Assembly (NCBI GenBank): GCA_905182995.1
Contig: CAJJDP010000110.1
Coordinates: forward strand, 11,699 to 75,698
Source: Paramecium octaurelia
Lineage: Eukaryota; Ciliophora; Oligohymenophorea; Peniculida; Parameciidae
Direction: 5' to 3'
DNA: 64,000 nt
Below, piece after piece: positions 26,321 through 38,778 of this stretch. A program made the position numbers and the translations under genes. The notes beneath the pieces were generated by a model. The model did not search any database. It was not told the origin of the DNA and saw only the letters and a program-made list of their open reading frames with translations. Positions within the stretch are counted from its first letter, which is position 1. Each line of letters opens with the position of its first letter.

Positions 26321-27673
26321 ATAAAAATTTCAAGTAAAATTGATCCTTCAGTTCACTTTATATCATAAATATTATTCTTTAGTAGCCCTGCTACAATGAA
26401 TCTAATTTTAATGATATGCAATTGGAAATTTCAAAGAGTATAAGTTAATTCCTTACCAAAATTATTGACATCCAAAATTAAAGTTTTTTTTCCACCTTAG
26501 ATTATAAAAATGTAAGGATGAAATAGAACTAATTGAATAATTTAAGCTATGGAAATAAAATGCAAAGAATGATTAAACCATCTCATCTTAAATGTAAAAA
26601 AAAAGAGCAATCAACTACAATAGCAATAGAGTACCAGGCAAGAGTCTTTGCTTTTACTTTCAGCAAAGAAATCAAATATCTATATTCTCATACTTCTTTA
26701 ATGACATCCTCCTGATAGGATCTAGTTCCTTCTGATACTAAAATTTGGTTCAATCAAGAATTAAGAGTATTTTCTTAGTAAAATTAAGAAGTCCACTTTA
26801 ATCAAGATTAAAATGACCCTTCATTTCATTTTTATAACATCTGCCATTATTTCAATTCAAACAATAAACTTGACAAGAAAATATGCTTACAATTTATTAA
26901 GATTTTCACAGGCTATGATGATTTCATCAAGTTTTTAATTATTTTAGCTATTTGTATTTCCTCTCATATAGCAGTTCCATGCTAATTTCAAAAACTTTAG
27001 CATGATCAACTCTTTTTGTATCTAATTACAAATCGCATTCTTCTATCCACAAATGATTTTGTCGAATCTATTTGAGGAGAAATACAAATAAATATTTAGG
27101 GGATAGTAATAAAGTTTTTAAACATGAATCTTATCCAACTGCCTCAGCAATTTAAAGAAACTGCTGGTAAGATAAATTTTAGTAGTTGATTCACAAATCA
27201 AAAGTAAAATTTAACTTCTATAATAAATTTATTTAATATCTAATATAAAAAATCTTTAATTTAATAATTGTAATAGACTATTGTCTTCTCGCAATTATAT
27301 TTTCTTTCTATTTAATAGGAAATGCTGCAACTTATACTAAATTCAAATCCTTTTAAAGTGGGGCTTAAGCTAAGATATAATGATAGAAAACTGATCTCAG
27401 GTAAACAGAGATTGAGATTGATTAAAAATTTGATTATGAATAAAGCAAATTATCCATATAACTTTAGATTTTGCTAATGCAAAACAATAAACAAATGAAA
27501 AGGAGGAATTCATTGAGGTTGGTAAAAATGGGAATTAATTATTTAATGAATTAACAAACTTGCTTCTCTTCAATTTATTAAAAATTATATACTGAATTTT
27601 TGTAGTATGATAAATAATTAATGGCTTAATATAATAAGTAATAATATACATTATTACTATTATTTATTAATAT
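26321..27673. other. No confident gene; possible continuation of the relic upstream
   Basis: Short open frames occur but none could be tied to a family. The A+T content rises just before the gene that starts at 27,674, as expected for a ciliate intergenic spacer. Confidence 0.3.
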
Positions 27674-30170
27674 ATGGATTAAGAAGTACAAGTTAAGTAT
27701 TTTAAGCTTCCAAAAAAAGAAGATATTGATACAGGATTGTTAATTTTTGTTTTAGATTGTTCAGGATCTATGGCAAGCTGTATTCTTCCTATAATATCTT
27801 ATAGATTGGAAATATGTGGCTAAATATCATAATGAGTTAAAAGAAAAGGCCATCATGTCAATAGCTATTACTTTCGACACATATGTTAAAGTATTGCAGC
27901 CTAATGAAAACATATCTCCAAACATATATTAATATGGAGGAGAAAGTACAAATATTACAAGTGCCTTTGTTGCATTAAATCAAGAAATTAAAAAAAGAGA
28001 AATTACAAGAGATTTAACAGTAGTGTTTGTTTCTGATGGACAAGGTAGTTATGATGAGAATGCAATCGAGAAAAATATGCCTAAGGTAAACAATCTAAAT
28101 TTTATTTGTGTGGGAGTAGGAAATGGATTTCCAACTCATATTTCAATGAGTCTTAGAGCACTCTATCACACAGGCAATTTTTCAATACCTCCTGTGTTCA
28201 TAGTTTCAGTAGAAGATTAATCAAGCAAATAAAGAGAGGAATTTTTAGATTCTATATTTAAGGAGGAATTTTAATCTGTTGGGGTTATTTTAAAACCAAG
28301 AAAATAATGCGAAACTACCCCTTGCCTGTGTTTTCCTTGGAGTGAGGAGAAGACAACCATGGTTTGGTCTGGTAGTTGGGTAGGCAGCAACGATGATGAA
28401 ATCACTTTTGACGGAAAAGTACTCCAGCCTTCAAGTCCATCTGAGACTATGATATTAGAATTGGCCTCTTATTGGTTATAGAATATTTAATTGCTTTCGT
28501 TGAAATCAAAGGTGAAATAGGAAGCATAATTTGCTCTTTCAGAATTAGAAAGGTTATCAAATTTAATTCCAAAACTTCAAAATTAAAAGAAATAAAAAAC
28601 ATTTGCTTAAAGAGTGTAAGAATCTGAATTTAAGGATACAGGACTCTCAGATCTTGTCGCAGAATTGAAATTGTTCACATAAGACTTTACATTAAATTAA
28701 TTAAGCGATAAGGATGCTGCTGAAAGATTGAAGATTGGAACTAAAATAGGTAAATTTCACGCCAGAGCTCTTAAATTTGCAGGATTATCAATTGAAGAAT
28801 TTACAAAAGCCAAACAATAGTTCATTGAGTGTCTTAAATAACATAAATTTGATGGTAATGATGGAGATAGATCTATTATGACATTATAAAGCTAGAAGGA
28901 AATATTACAAGAAGAAGATTTAATTTATGGATTAGAAAATTGTTCATCTTAATATCAATTGGTGACAGCATTTCCAATAATAGGTTATGGATTATAAGTT
29001 AAAAGAACAAATGCAAGCATGATTGATCCATATAAGATTGAAATTGTATCTCTGGTTAGGATTCACAAATTTTTAGATTCTGTTTCCTTAATAGAGAATG
29101 CTTAACATGAATTAAAGTTTTAAGTGGGAAATGGACAAGAGGAAATAGTCAACTGTATTCTCCCTTTGTACACAAAGAAGAATGAGGATCTGAAGCCATT
29201 CTTCAGATCTTTAATATTTCACTCAATAATGACATTTGTGGTTTGTGAGAATGCAGATGTGTGTTTTGATTAATCCTATGCAGCCTTATTAGCAAATACT
29301 TTATTTTATTTGATTAGACAACAAAAGTCTGAATGGACTAAGGAGATGATAAGTTTAATCAATGAGTCGTATACTTTGGCTTATGAGTAACACAATAAGA
29401 GTTTCACAAATAAGTTAATTTACAACCCAATCTAAAGCTTAGTTGATTTTAACAAGGATTTTGATACTCAATGTATGGATACAATCAAGGTTGTCCTTAT
29501 TTTATCTGCCAAAAAGGATCAATTATAATAGGAATAAGTAAAAAATATTCTTGATAGATTTGTAATTGAAACTATAGGGAGAATGTTGAAAGAAATGGCT
29601 CCTAAGGATCACATAAATATGTTTTTCAATTAAGAGAATGAGCATTAAATAATAAAAGAAGCATCTAAGAGAATAATTAATAGGTTTGATGATGAAAAAC
29701 TGAAAGAATATAATTCAATATCTGCAATTAATTATTAAATTTTCAATGAAATTGAACAAAACAAAGTGGAAGAATGGCAATTGCAAGTGAGATTCAATAA
29801 GGATCAAGTAATTAAATTGTTATCACACACTAAATATAAATACGAAGATTTATAATGCATTTATGAGTACTTCATGCAAGAGGAAATTCCCGAAAACTTT
29901 TTTATTGCTGCCGTATTTCATGCAAGATATCAAAGATCAATAGAAAGAGCAACAAATAAGTTCATTGTAGATTTTGATTTACTTAATACAAAAATTTTAT
30001 CCGTTAAGCACAAATTCCTTAAACTAGAATTGTTGGAAAAATGTAAAGTGGAGATAAAATCACATATTTAGAAGATGGGATTCAACATTTTGTCTATGTA
30101 AAGAAGGCCTGAATCTGGAAAACGTGGAAGAAGTAGACCAAATGCCAATAAGTTATAGAAGTAACCATGA
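27674..30170 (+). CDS. von Willebrand factor type A (VWA) domain protein, 823 residues
   Basis: After removal of one intron the frame is 824 codons including TGA at 30,168-30,170, with many TAA/TAG read as Gln. The VWA domain occupies about residues 20-200. It has a complete metal-ion-dependent adhesion site: DCSGS (Asp28, Ser30, Ser32), the Thr in GGESTNITSAF, and the Asp in FVSDGQGS. Residues beyond about 210 form a long helical region with no motif I recognise. The C-terminus is basic (RRPESGKRGRSRP). There is no signal peptide or membrane segment, so a cytosolic scaffold or adaptor is likely. The start is the first ATG, directly before the conserved DQEVQVKYFKLPK leader. It is one of the best-preserved genes in the window. 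Confidence 0.9.
27780..27804 (+). other. Predicted 25-nt intron in the VWA gene
   Basis: The segment runs GTATTC to CTTATAG and falls one base into a codon. Splicing turns ATG GCA AGC T plus AT into MASY and leads on to WKYVAKYHNELKEKA. Unspliced, the frame is lost. Length and GTA...TAG ends match Paramecium introns closely. Confidence 0.9.
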
Positions 30171-30792
30171 TTACAATTCAGATAATTTGATTCCTGTATT
30201 GAAACTATATCTAGTAATGTACTTTTTGTTTTTCTGCCCTTAAAATTCCAAAATATAATTAAATTCCTTATAAAAAAAAAATTAACATAAATAATTATAT
30301 GCTTTGATAACAAAAACAATCAAATATACAAAAACTAATATATATTGTGGTTTCAATTATACCGAACTTTAAAATACGAACATATCATATAGAGCCACGT
30401 TATTTAGATATATTCCATATTTCTAAATTAAATCTTAATTATCATTTAGAATCTATTGTAAAAATTATGAATTGTAAAATCACAAAGCAATTCTAGCAAT
30501 TTAGCATATGATATTTTTGATACTGATCTTCAAAAAAACACATATAAATTGTTTTATGTTCTCAATAAAAAATCCAAAAATTATTGAAAAAGTCATTATA
30601 AAGGATTATTTAATAGAGCAATTCCATCTAAACATATTTGTTCCAATCTCACTGTTCATGAGCAAGAAATTAATCCAATTTTCATATGCCTATAGGCATC
30701 ATTTTAAATTCAGTTGACTTCTAACTTAGAATTCTTTAGAGACCATAAATTTATATCTCAAAATGTGTTTGCTTATTAACTAAGAAAAAGAA
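30171..30792. other. Intergenic A+T-rich stretch
   Basis: Nothing supported. A plus-strand open frame at 30,508-30,717 has no recognisable feature. Confidence 0.35.
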
Positions 30793-31134
30793 ATGAATCA
30801 AAACAAGTTTAACTGCGCTGCTTAATTATCCTTAAAGATTGTAAAAGTACAGAAAAAGCACAATTCAGAATTCTAGGCCTCTTTCTTCAATTAATAAAAT
30901 GAATAGGATTGAAATCAATTTACTATTGGAGATAAGCTGTTTGATTTATCTAGTAGGAAAACAAAAGGATTGAATAAAGAATAAGATTAGAAGCTGACTA
31001 AAAAGTTTAAAGAAATGTATTTTGCATGCCCACTTAATTTCAATTTGGATATGAATTTTTATTTTTTTAAATTGATATCTTTAAATCAATTATCTTTTCT
31101 AAAATTCAATTAAGACTTAAAGCTAGCAAAATGA
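30793..31134 (+). pseudogene. Short coding-like ORF with one in-frame TGA
   Basis: The frame starts MNQNKFNCAAQLSLKIVKV, meets TGA at 30,910-30,912, continues in the same frame as NQFTIGDKLFDLSSRKTKG and LTKKFKEMYFACPLNF, and stops at TGA 31,132-31,134 (113 codons before the last stop). The composition looks genuinely coding on both sides of the internal TGA. The 3' end overlaps the end of the convergent minus-strand gene by 29 bp, unusual for Paramecium, so the true end may lie earlier. Function is unknown. Confidence 0.4.
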
Positions 31135-31957
31135 ATCCAAAGAAAAAAAGTCTTTTTTATCTTGAGCTTTTAATACAAATTTCACATTTTTCGCTACTTG
31201 GATTCCAAGCATATGAATAAAGAGTGTATGACAAACATTAATATTGATCTAAGTTTTCTGGCTCTAAATCAACACATTAGGTTTAATTCCAAGTACATAA
31301 TGTAACATCTTTTGAATCAATCGAAAAATAGAATTAGCAAGACTCTTCTGGCAATATAGAGCACTCCAAAGCCTTACATGTATCATTCCAATAGCAAGCA
31401 CTAGTATCACACTCATCTATTCTTTTGTAATCCGAACATTAAGTTATTGTTCTTGTTTCACAAGCTTAAGTTTCCTTATTTCTAATACATTCTTTTTCAT
31501 CATCAGTTACAAGCCAATCACAATGGTCGTAAGGAATCTTATCACAATCTGTGATACTCTTCGCAGACTCATTGCTTTTATTCATACATTTTATCGTCCC
31601 AGCTGTAATATCAATTGTACCAACATCTGCTTAGCATTTTATCAATTCATAGCATCTATTAGCTTGAGTGATTAAAAAACTATAATCAGAGCATTTTGTA
31701 AATTATTCGCATTTATCAAGTTAGTAATTCCAAGTACATTTAAAAGGGTCTGGAACTCCTTGACAATCGCCTTTATTAAATTCTTCGCAAGATTTGTTTT
31801 AACATAATAATTTATCACTGTCCCAATTACAAAACTCAAGAATGCAATCTTTATCTGTTTATAAGTTTTAACATGAGCATTCATAAAAAGAGGAAAGTTT
31901 TAATGTTGAGGTTTGATATCCAACAACTAACAAGGCAAATCCAATCAAATTGATCAT
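31106..31957 (-). CDS. Secreted or surface Cys/Trp-rich repeat protein, 283 residues
   Basis: The frame is 284 codons including TGA and is uninterrupted. It begins with a signal peptide (MINLIGFALLVVGYQTS) followed by about 30 cysteines. Irregular modules contain Cys-x-Trp or near variants followed by spaced Cys: FCNWDSDKLLC, FKCTWNYQLDKC, HCDWLVTDDEKEC, ACYWNDTCKALEC and LCTWNQTQC. This is the style of Paramecium surface antigens and related extracellular proteins, though the protein is far shorter than an immobilisation antigen. The C-terminus ends in a hydrophobic stretch (LFFFGFILLALSLN) after basic residues, which suggests a GPI-attachment signal or a terminal anchor. The start is the first Met, directly before the signal peptide. 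Confidence 0.8.
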
Positions 31958-32842
31958 TAATTCACTTTATTATATTAATTAAGAACTTATTAACATTCGA
32001 AATGACAATTATCGAAATTCAAAATATTCTACTAATAAAACAAAGCTTTCAAATAGTTTTAAAGGCAAAAAATGAAACAAATCTATCAGATATACCAATT
32101 TTAACAATAATGAATTGAAAAGTTGAAATATAATCTCTATGTAATTTTGAAAAAACATACATCAATTTTATTGTTTACTTAAATTCGTATTGTAGAATAA
32201 AGAAATTGCAAACAAATCTTTTATGAAATTTTAATTGATATATTTTTCTCAAGGATTTAAATACAATGTAATTACAAAAAATGTACAAATGTTTAGTTCA
32301 ATGAAATTAGTATAGAATGCAACCAAAATTAATTATATAAGCTCAATCAAATTGAAATAAGGTTGCCATTTGAACAAATAATATCTAACTCGATTTAACC
32401 TGATTTTAGAAGAAGAATGAAATTGCAAAAAATACTTTAATCTCATAACAAAAACAAAAAGGTATGTGTAGTTCTTTAAAATTTAGGAATAATAAAATCA
32501 AATCCTTGGTTTGAATCTATCATTTTCTAAAAATAACTTATGGCGAAATGTTGAATTTAGAAGTTCCACTTTTATCAAAGTTAATATGTAGAAAATATTT
32601 TTATCGAGGGTAAATGTAACATACTTAATCAGCTACTAATTGAGGAGATGGAGAAGTAGAGAATACTTTAGAGAGAAAAATGTATAATATAATTGATATT
32701 AAGTGCATAATCAGAATTATTAAGAGTTTACAATAACAAAAGAAGGTAACGACTGGTATTATTAATGTGTCGAACTAATAGGGAGTAAACTTGAAATAAT
32801 ATACTTAGATTTAATCAAATATATGAGAACTATAATATTTGA
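31958..32842. other. A+T-rich intergenic stretch
   Basis: No supported feature; upstream region of the minus-strand secreted protein gene. Confidence 0.35.
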
Positions 32843-33118
32843 ATGATAGATAAAGGTGATAATCTAATGTATAAGACCACTTTCAGCATCTGCAATGATG
32901 TGAAACACTTTGCTAGCAAATATATTTTGGAAACTAATTGAAATAATTTATCTAAAATTAATCCTAATTTCTAGGCATAATAATAATCAAAGAAGTTGGA
33001 ACTTATACTAACAAAAAGTGAAACCTATGTTGAATTTAGTTCTAAGAAACTTCAGACTATAGCTGGAGCTTTACATATAATCAACAAGTTGCTGAGAAAA
33101 GAGAGCAGAATTAGATGA
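32843..33118 (+). pseudogene. Coding-like ORF of unknown function with one in-frame TGA
   Basis: The frame begins MIDKGDNLMYKTTFSICND, reaches TGA at 32,939-32,941 after ILETN, then continues NNLSKINPNFQAQQQSKKL, ETYVEFSSKKLQTIAGAL and HIINKLLRKESRIR to TGA 33,116-33,118. Residue use is clearly protein-like. No family is recognised. Either a nonsense mutation has killed a small gene, or this is one exon of a larger decayed gene. Confidence 0.4.
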
Positions 33119-33481
33119 GTGTATGGCCTAAAATAATCATAAATAGCTTTCTAATCTCAAAATTGGTTTTTTATAAAATTATTATTGTCCAGGGGGATAT
33201 ATTACAAAAATTTAAATAACTTAATTAATCTTCTGATTAGAAATTTTGGATCAAATGCATCTCATGACAAAATCTTGTAGACCACTCACGCAAAAATATA
33301 ATTATAATTTGTTAGTAATTAAAAGACTTAATTACATTAATTTATAATCTATATATTTTTATAAACAAAATTCAAAGTGCTGTATATTTGCAACTAAATG
33401 AGGAATTGGAGGAATGAAGGATATAAAACTTTTTTATCTGTTCATAAAATATATGTCATGATATTTTAGTATTATTAAAGA

Positions 33482-34232
33482 ATGAAACCATCGATCATGT
33501 TGGCATTCATATTTTTTTACTCCAAGTGTAAAACTTCAGATTAGGATATTAATGTTGAATGAGAGATGCTATATAATTGCTAATTTACATGTTATTGCTC
33601 CATATTACCTATCAATGCATAACATTATTTAAGCAATTTATAAGGTAATGGTTTTTTTCCTTTTAGTTTACCATAAATTTAAAATTTTTATTATTAGACA
33701 ATTCAAGTACATTTAATTTTGCCCATCATTTATGATAGTTCCATAGATTTGAAATTTGCTGAAATTTAGTTAATTGTCAATTTGTATTCATCATTAATTT
33801 ATCTAATGAAAAATAGAAATTTCTTTTTTTATACTTACTATTAAATTCCTCTCCATATTATAATCAATTAAACTGACATTTACTAATATTCTTAAAAGAT
33901 TTCTTAAAGTCAAATACACAAAGCTTATTAATGTCTGAATTTGATGATCTATAATTTGAGTAATATATAACTTGAAATAATTTAATTATTGTAAATTAGG
34001 TTTCTGGTTTAAATTTCATCTATCATAACAAATATTTTAATTCATATTTAACTTTTCTCTACTTTCACAAATAATAATGAAATTTTTACTAATTAATATT
34101 CTAATTGCTTTAAAATTAATGACATCACATAATTATTATGTTTATCCAAGGAAGGTAGAAATGTAAATTTATTTCATTAAGATATGCTTCACAAACTTGA
34201 AAATTAGTAAATCATCCTTTGAATTCAATAAA
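33482..34232 (+). pseudogene. Candidate secreted-protein ORF with one in-frame TGA
   Basis: The frame starts with a signal-like MKPSIMLAFIFFYSKCKTS, has TGA at 33,560-33,562, and then stays free of TGA for over 200 codons, passing EMLYNCQFTCYCSILP and PIIYDSSIDLKFAEIQL. A run that long is uncommon by chance at this base composition, but the later part is A+T-driven. No family is recognised, and I would not treat it as a functional gene without homology. Confidence 0.25.
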
Positions 34233-34431
34233 ATACATTAATATTACAAGTATGTGAGCTAATCCAATCAGTTAAGTCCAATTATCCTCAGCATCTTATT
34301 GTTTGGTTCCCAACCCCTGAAATAAAAGAATTCTATTTGCTACTATAACCAAAATTAGATCGAATGTGTATGCTTTTATACTGTTTAACTGATTTTATTG
34401 TTCTGTACATTTCAGTTGATCCCATGATAAA
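34078..34431 (+). other. Overlapping candidate small secreted ORF
   Basis: A TGA-free frame begins MKFLLINILIALKLMTSHNY, a plausible signal peptide, and runs about 117 codons. A second frame within it contains SNYPQHLIVWFPTPEIKEF, which looks equally protein-like, so the intron/exon structure is unclear. Evidence is weak and the family unknown. Confidence 0.2.
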
Positions 34432-35809
34432 ATCAAGAAGAATCAAAATGATTGCACCGCCACCATAATTCTAAATAATAGAATTGTTCTTAAATTTAAA
34501 CTAAATTTCAAATTTTTTATGACAATTTTGAATAGCAGAGCTAATAATATCCTACTTTATTGTTTAAATTTAAACTAACTTCATTGTTTTAAATTAAGAT
34601 ATTATGCGGCTTTCTCGGCCAAGATCTATAAATATTATTAATGAGTCTAATGTTGGAATTATAATGAGTATTATATTTATTTAATTTTTCATAAAACTGT
34701 ATTGATTTTATTATTAGTTATGACTATAAATTTTAAGTCTAGTCTTTAGCTAATCTAAAGAGAGGGCCAAGTAAACTACTAAAATGATGGAATTAATTCT
34801 TATTAATATCTTATACTAATATTACTCTCAATATTCTATATTATATGTTCGAATCCCATAGTTTGGATTGCTGATTCAAAATTTTAATGAATATATTGCA
34901 CAATAGCCTTTGTAACTTGCCTTATTTTTAATTAGGCATTATCATAAATAGTTTAGCTTATATTAACAAAAAATATCGTTTGCATTTTCTAATATTTAGG
35001 GTTTAAACATTTAATTGAAATATAACATATATTGATTGAGTTTGAAATTATGAATTGAAAATTTTAATGAGACTCAAGGTTTTTATAGGACTAAAGCTGG
35101 AGCCATTTGAGCTTTTTTGAGTAATTAATAAATTGTTCGCGTTAGGATCTCCATATATTTTCTATTCAATTAGCTAATTTAGAGCAATAAATATAGAATT
35201 TTTAATGACATGACTCCACTAAAATACAAAAAAATAAACCTAATTAATATTAAATGCAGACTGTGGTGTATAGTTAATAAACGATATAGATCTAGAAAAG
35301 TGAATTTAATTATTTTTTCTTTACTTATTGATTTGATCATGAGATTTTTATTACAGTAAATCTAATCTTTCAAGTAAGAAGTTATAGGGGAAAGCTATAA
35401 GAATATTTATTCATATACTAAGAACTTCAAAGAAAAATAACATGGAAAGGAGTTAAATTCAACACTTCTCGAATTCAACCTCATCATTATATAAGAAGAT
35501 TTTTTTTCTTTAATAAATTATGAGTTTATGATTTAGGTTGTTACATATTTTGTTAGACTCAGTTATAATCTGATTAATGTTTAAAGGTTTAATCAAAATC
35601 TGGAGATTTTAGTGTAACAAAGGTTCGACAATCAAAAAACTTATCTCTACAATAAAGTGCATAATTTTTGATGTTGGAACTGATAGCAGCCTTGATGTAA
35701 CTTTAAACAAACTTAAAGTCTTATTTCAAATGAACCTGAAGAACCAAAATAAAAAATATAAATTAATAAAACAAACTGATATCTAAAATGATTATGCTCT
35801 ATTAAAAAA
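34432..35809. other. A+T-rich stretch, no gene seen
   Basis: No supported feature. A tRNA-like TTCGAATCC box near 34,849 has no matching acceptor or anticodon arms. Confidence 0.35.
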
Positions 35810-38206
35810 TCATTTTTATTGCTCTTAAAATTCTTTTTAATCATCCAAAAGAAAACTTCCTTTTTATTTAAAAAATGTTCTTAAATCCATATCTGATTGA
35901 CTGATAAATTCTCCTTTGAAAATTAATGATCCTTATGCTTAAAATATCGGTTATTTGGAAATAAGGAGAATAGTAATATTGGATGCAACTAAGTAATAAG
36001 TAAAACAATTACCATTTTATAATAAAGAATGATTTTAAAGTGGAGATTATTAAAATGTATGATGCTCCTTAGAACAACAATCAGAAGCTGGAATTTTTTT
36101 TTCTGTATTAACATCCCATAAACGAATAGACTTATCCCCGCTACCAGACGCTAATGTCTTACCATCAGGAGAGAAGCATACTGATTTGACAAAATCACGA
36201 TGATCCTCTAATTTTACCATTTATTATCCAGTTATAACATCCCATAATCGGATTGAGTTATCCCTACTACCAGATGCTATTGTAGCACCATTAGGTGAGA
36301 ATGATATGGATAGAACTCCTTAACTATGACCATCTAATTAAACTTTTTATTATCCTGTCTTAACATCCCATAAGCGGATAGAGTTATCTGCACTACAAGA
36401 TGCTAACATTTTACCATCTGGAGAGTAGCAAACAGATCGAACATAATCTCGATGACCATTTAACTAAGCTTTTTATTCTTTTGTCTTAACATCCCATAAC
36501 CTGATAGAGTTATCTCCGCTACCAGATGCCAATATAGTGCCGTCAGGTGAGAAGCAGACAGAATTACTGTGACCAACTAATCTGGCCTTTACTAGTCGTG
36601 TTGTAATATCCCATAATCGGACAGAATGATCTGCACTACCAGATGCTAATATTGTATTATCTGGAGAGAAGCATACTGTTAAGACTGCATTACTATGACC
36701 ATCTAACTAGGCTTTTAATAGTCCTGTCTTAACATCCCATAAACGAATAGTTCTATCTCCACTAACAGATGCTAAAATAGTTCCATCAGGAGAGAAGGAA
36801 ATTTAGTTAACAGCATTTTCATGACCGACTAGTTTGGCCTTTAATTGCCCTGTCTTAATATCCCACATGCGGATAGAGTTATCCGCACTACCAGATGCTA
36901 ATATAGTACCATCAGGTGAGATAGAAACTGAATTGACACTACTTTCATGGCCTTCAAGTTTAATTTATTCATTCATTTTGATATTCTTCCATTTGCAGTT
37001 AAATAATTAAGCGCCATTTAAATTCATTCCACTTATATCTACATTATCAAATTCGGATCCATTCAAATTGCATCTGACAAAGTTTACTCCAATCAAAGAA
37101 GTATCTTTAATCCTAATATTTTCAAAACTTTGCTCCTTTAGATCTGCCTTCATTTCGACCAGTAAATTAAGTGAATTTGATCCACATTATATGAATTAAC
37201 TATCAATAGCTGTCAGGTTGACTAGAAACTTTAAAAATTGGATAATCCTCTCTTCTTTTTAAATTCTTTTAATTATATTTATTCTAGTTTCTAGGTATGC
37301 ATCTGTTGAAAAATTCTTTTTGCTAAAATCAAGTTCATGAATGTCTCTAAAAACAGCAGTAATAACCTAAATTTCATTTTTGAGCCTCATCTCTTTGCTT
37401 TTAGGCGATAAATTTATTTCATTATTCACGTATTAATTCTAATATTTTTAAGGGAATTCTTTTTAAAGAAATCTAATTATATCAGAAATTTTATCTTATC
37501 TTAACATCGTTATCAAAATATCGAATAACTATTCATTAATACCTTTTGATTAAGCTAACACCTCATACAAATCTTCCTTTCTTTCATAGCCTTATGCTAT
37601 TTCTTATCTTGGTTCAATCCTTATTTTTAATATCAATTCTTACTTAATTATTGAAGTAATCTCTTTCATTTCTTTATTCATCTTTTCACAGAAAACTTTA
37701 ATTTCTTATTCCCACCAATTCTTTGTTTTTTCCAGCTTTTCCAGCTTTGCCAATTAGGAACTTTTTAAATCATTCCAATCTTATGATGGTTTTCCTATTA
37801 GAAATTATACTAATTATTCTAAGTTAGAATTAGAGAATTCTGCTAAATTAACATTTTCGTTGAAAAGATTCAAGTACAATTTATTTTACTATTCAATCTA
37901 ATCATAAATTTATTTGATTGACTCTTACAACTCTTTCATAATGTCTCTCATCATGATTTCGGTTTGAGAGAGCATTGATTTGAAAGCCTTTCTCGAATGG
38001 ATTAATTCTGCAATTATCTGATCTAGCTTAGATTCTTTTGATCTATTGATAACCATATTTTGAAATTTGTTTAGTGATACGATATTTTCAGAATAGATCG
38101 AATGTTCATCAAAGCACTATGCACATAGTTTCCTATCAAATTAACACTTATGAGGAGCAATACATATTAAAGAAATTTCATTTTTAATATGATTGGTACA
38201 ATACAT
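35810..38206 (-). CDS. B-box-like / pentapeptide / seven-WD40-repeat protein, 798 residues
   Basis: An uninterrupted 799-codon frame. Residues 1-50 carry a Cys/His zinc-binding module ([10 protein letters not shown], then CIAPHKC and LCAQCFDEH). Residues about 55-300 are coiled coil. A short pentapeptide-like stretch ([18 protein letters not shown]) follows near residue 385. Seven WD40 repeats follow (+ strand about 36,085-36,965), each with GH...SPDG-x-x-(L/I)ASGS-x-D-x-(S/T)-(I/V)-R-(L/M)WD. Blade four is about three residues short ([12 protein letters not shown]). A conserved-looking tail ([20 protein letters not shown]) closes the protein before TGA at 35,812-35,810. Seven blades make a closed propeller, which usually works as a protein-interaction platform. 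It is probably cytosolic; the partner is unknown. Confidence 0.92.
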
Positions 38207-38778
38207 TATCTTATTTTAAAGTATATTGAATTTCTATTATTTCTTTTGGTCTTTAATATATAATATGTATAGAAAAATATTTTATAAATTTTTTATTCTT
38301 TATAATAAGACCATGTGTTAGCTTATAGAATATAAAGAATCATTAATGAATTAAATTAGAATTAAATAATTTTCATAAATAGATGAAACTTCTATTTAAA
38401 ATTTTTTTATTGATATTCTGCTTAGCAGTTATCAGTCATCTAAATTGAATATGCAAATCACATTTATATATCTTCTTGATCATTTACACTTAGTAAATTT
38501 TAACTGAAGGAGAAACTATTATAAAATGTAAATGTAAACAAAAACAAGGAAGGAGATTTATTTGTTGTTTGTTGATTCATTTTTGGGTTACCTTTAATAT
38601 CAATGATTGGAGAATTTTTTCATTAATAAACTAAATTGAAATAATAACATTAATCATTTATGAATGAAAAATTACCAAATCTTATATGAGGCAATAAATA
38701 CATTTATATACTATCTTAATAAATTCAATAATCAACTTTGATAGAAATTTTTCAACTATATGATTATTTAATCATAAT
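38207..38778. other. Intergenic stretch upstream of the WD40 gene
   Basis: No gene seen. It must contain the promoter of the minus-strand WD40 gene, but no motif stands out. Confidence 0.35.

Noticed and set aside
30068..30319. 83-codon minus-strand ORF overlapping the VWA gene 3' end
   Set aside because: Antisense shadow of the coding end and its A+T-rich spacer; no motif.
34840..34870. tRNA-like GTTCGAATCCC box
   Set aside because: No T-stem of five pairs, anticodon arm or acceptor stem could be drawn around it.
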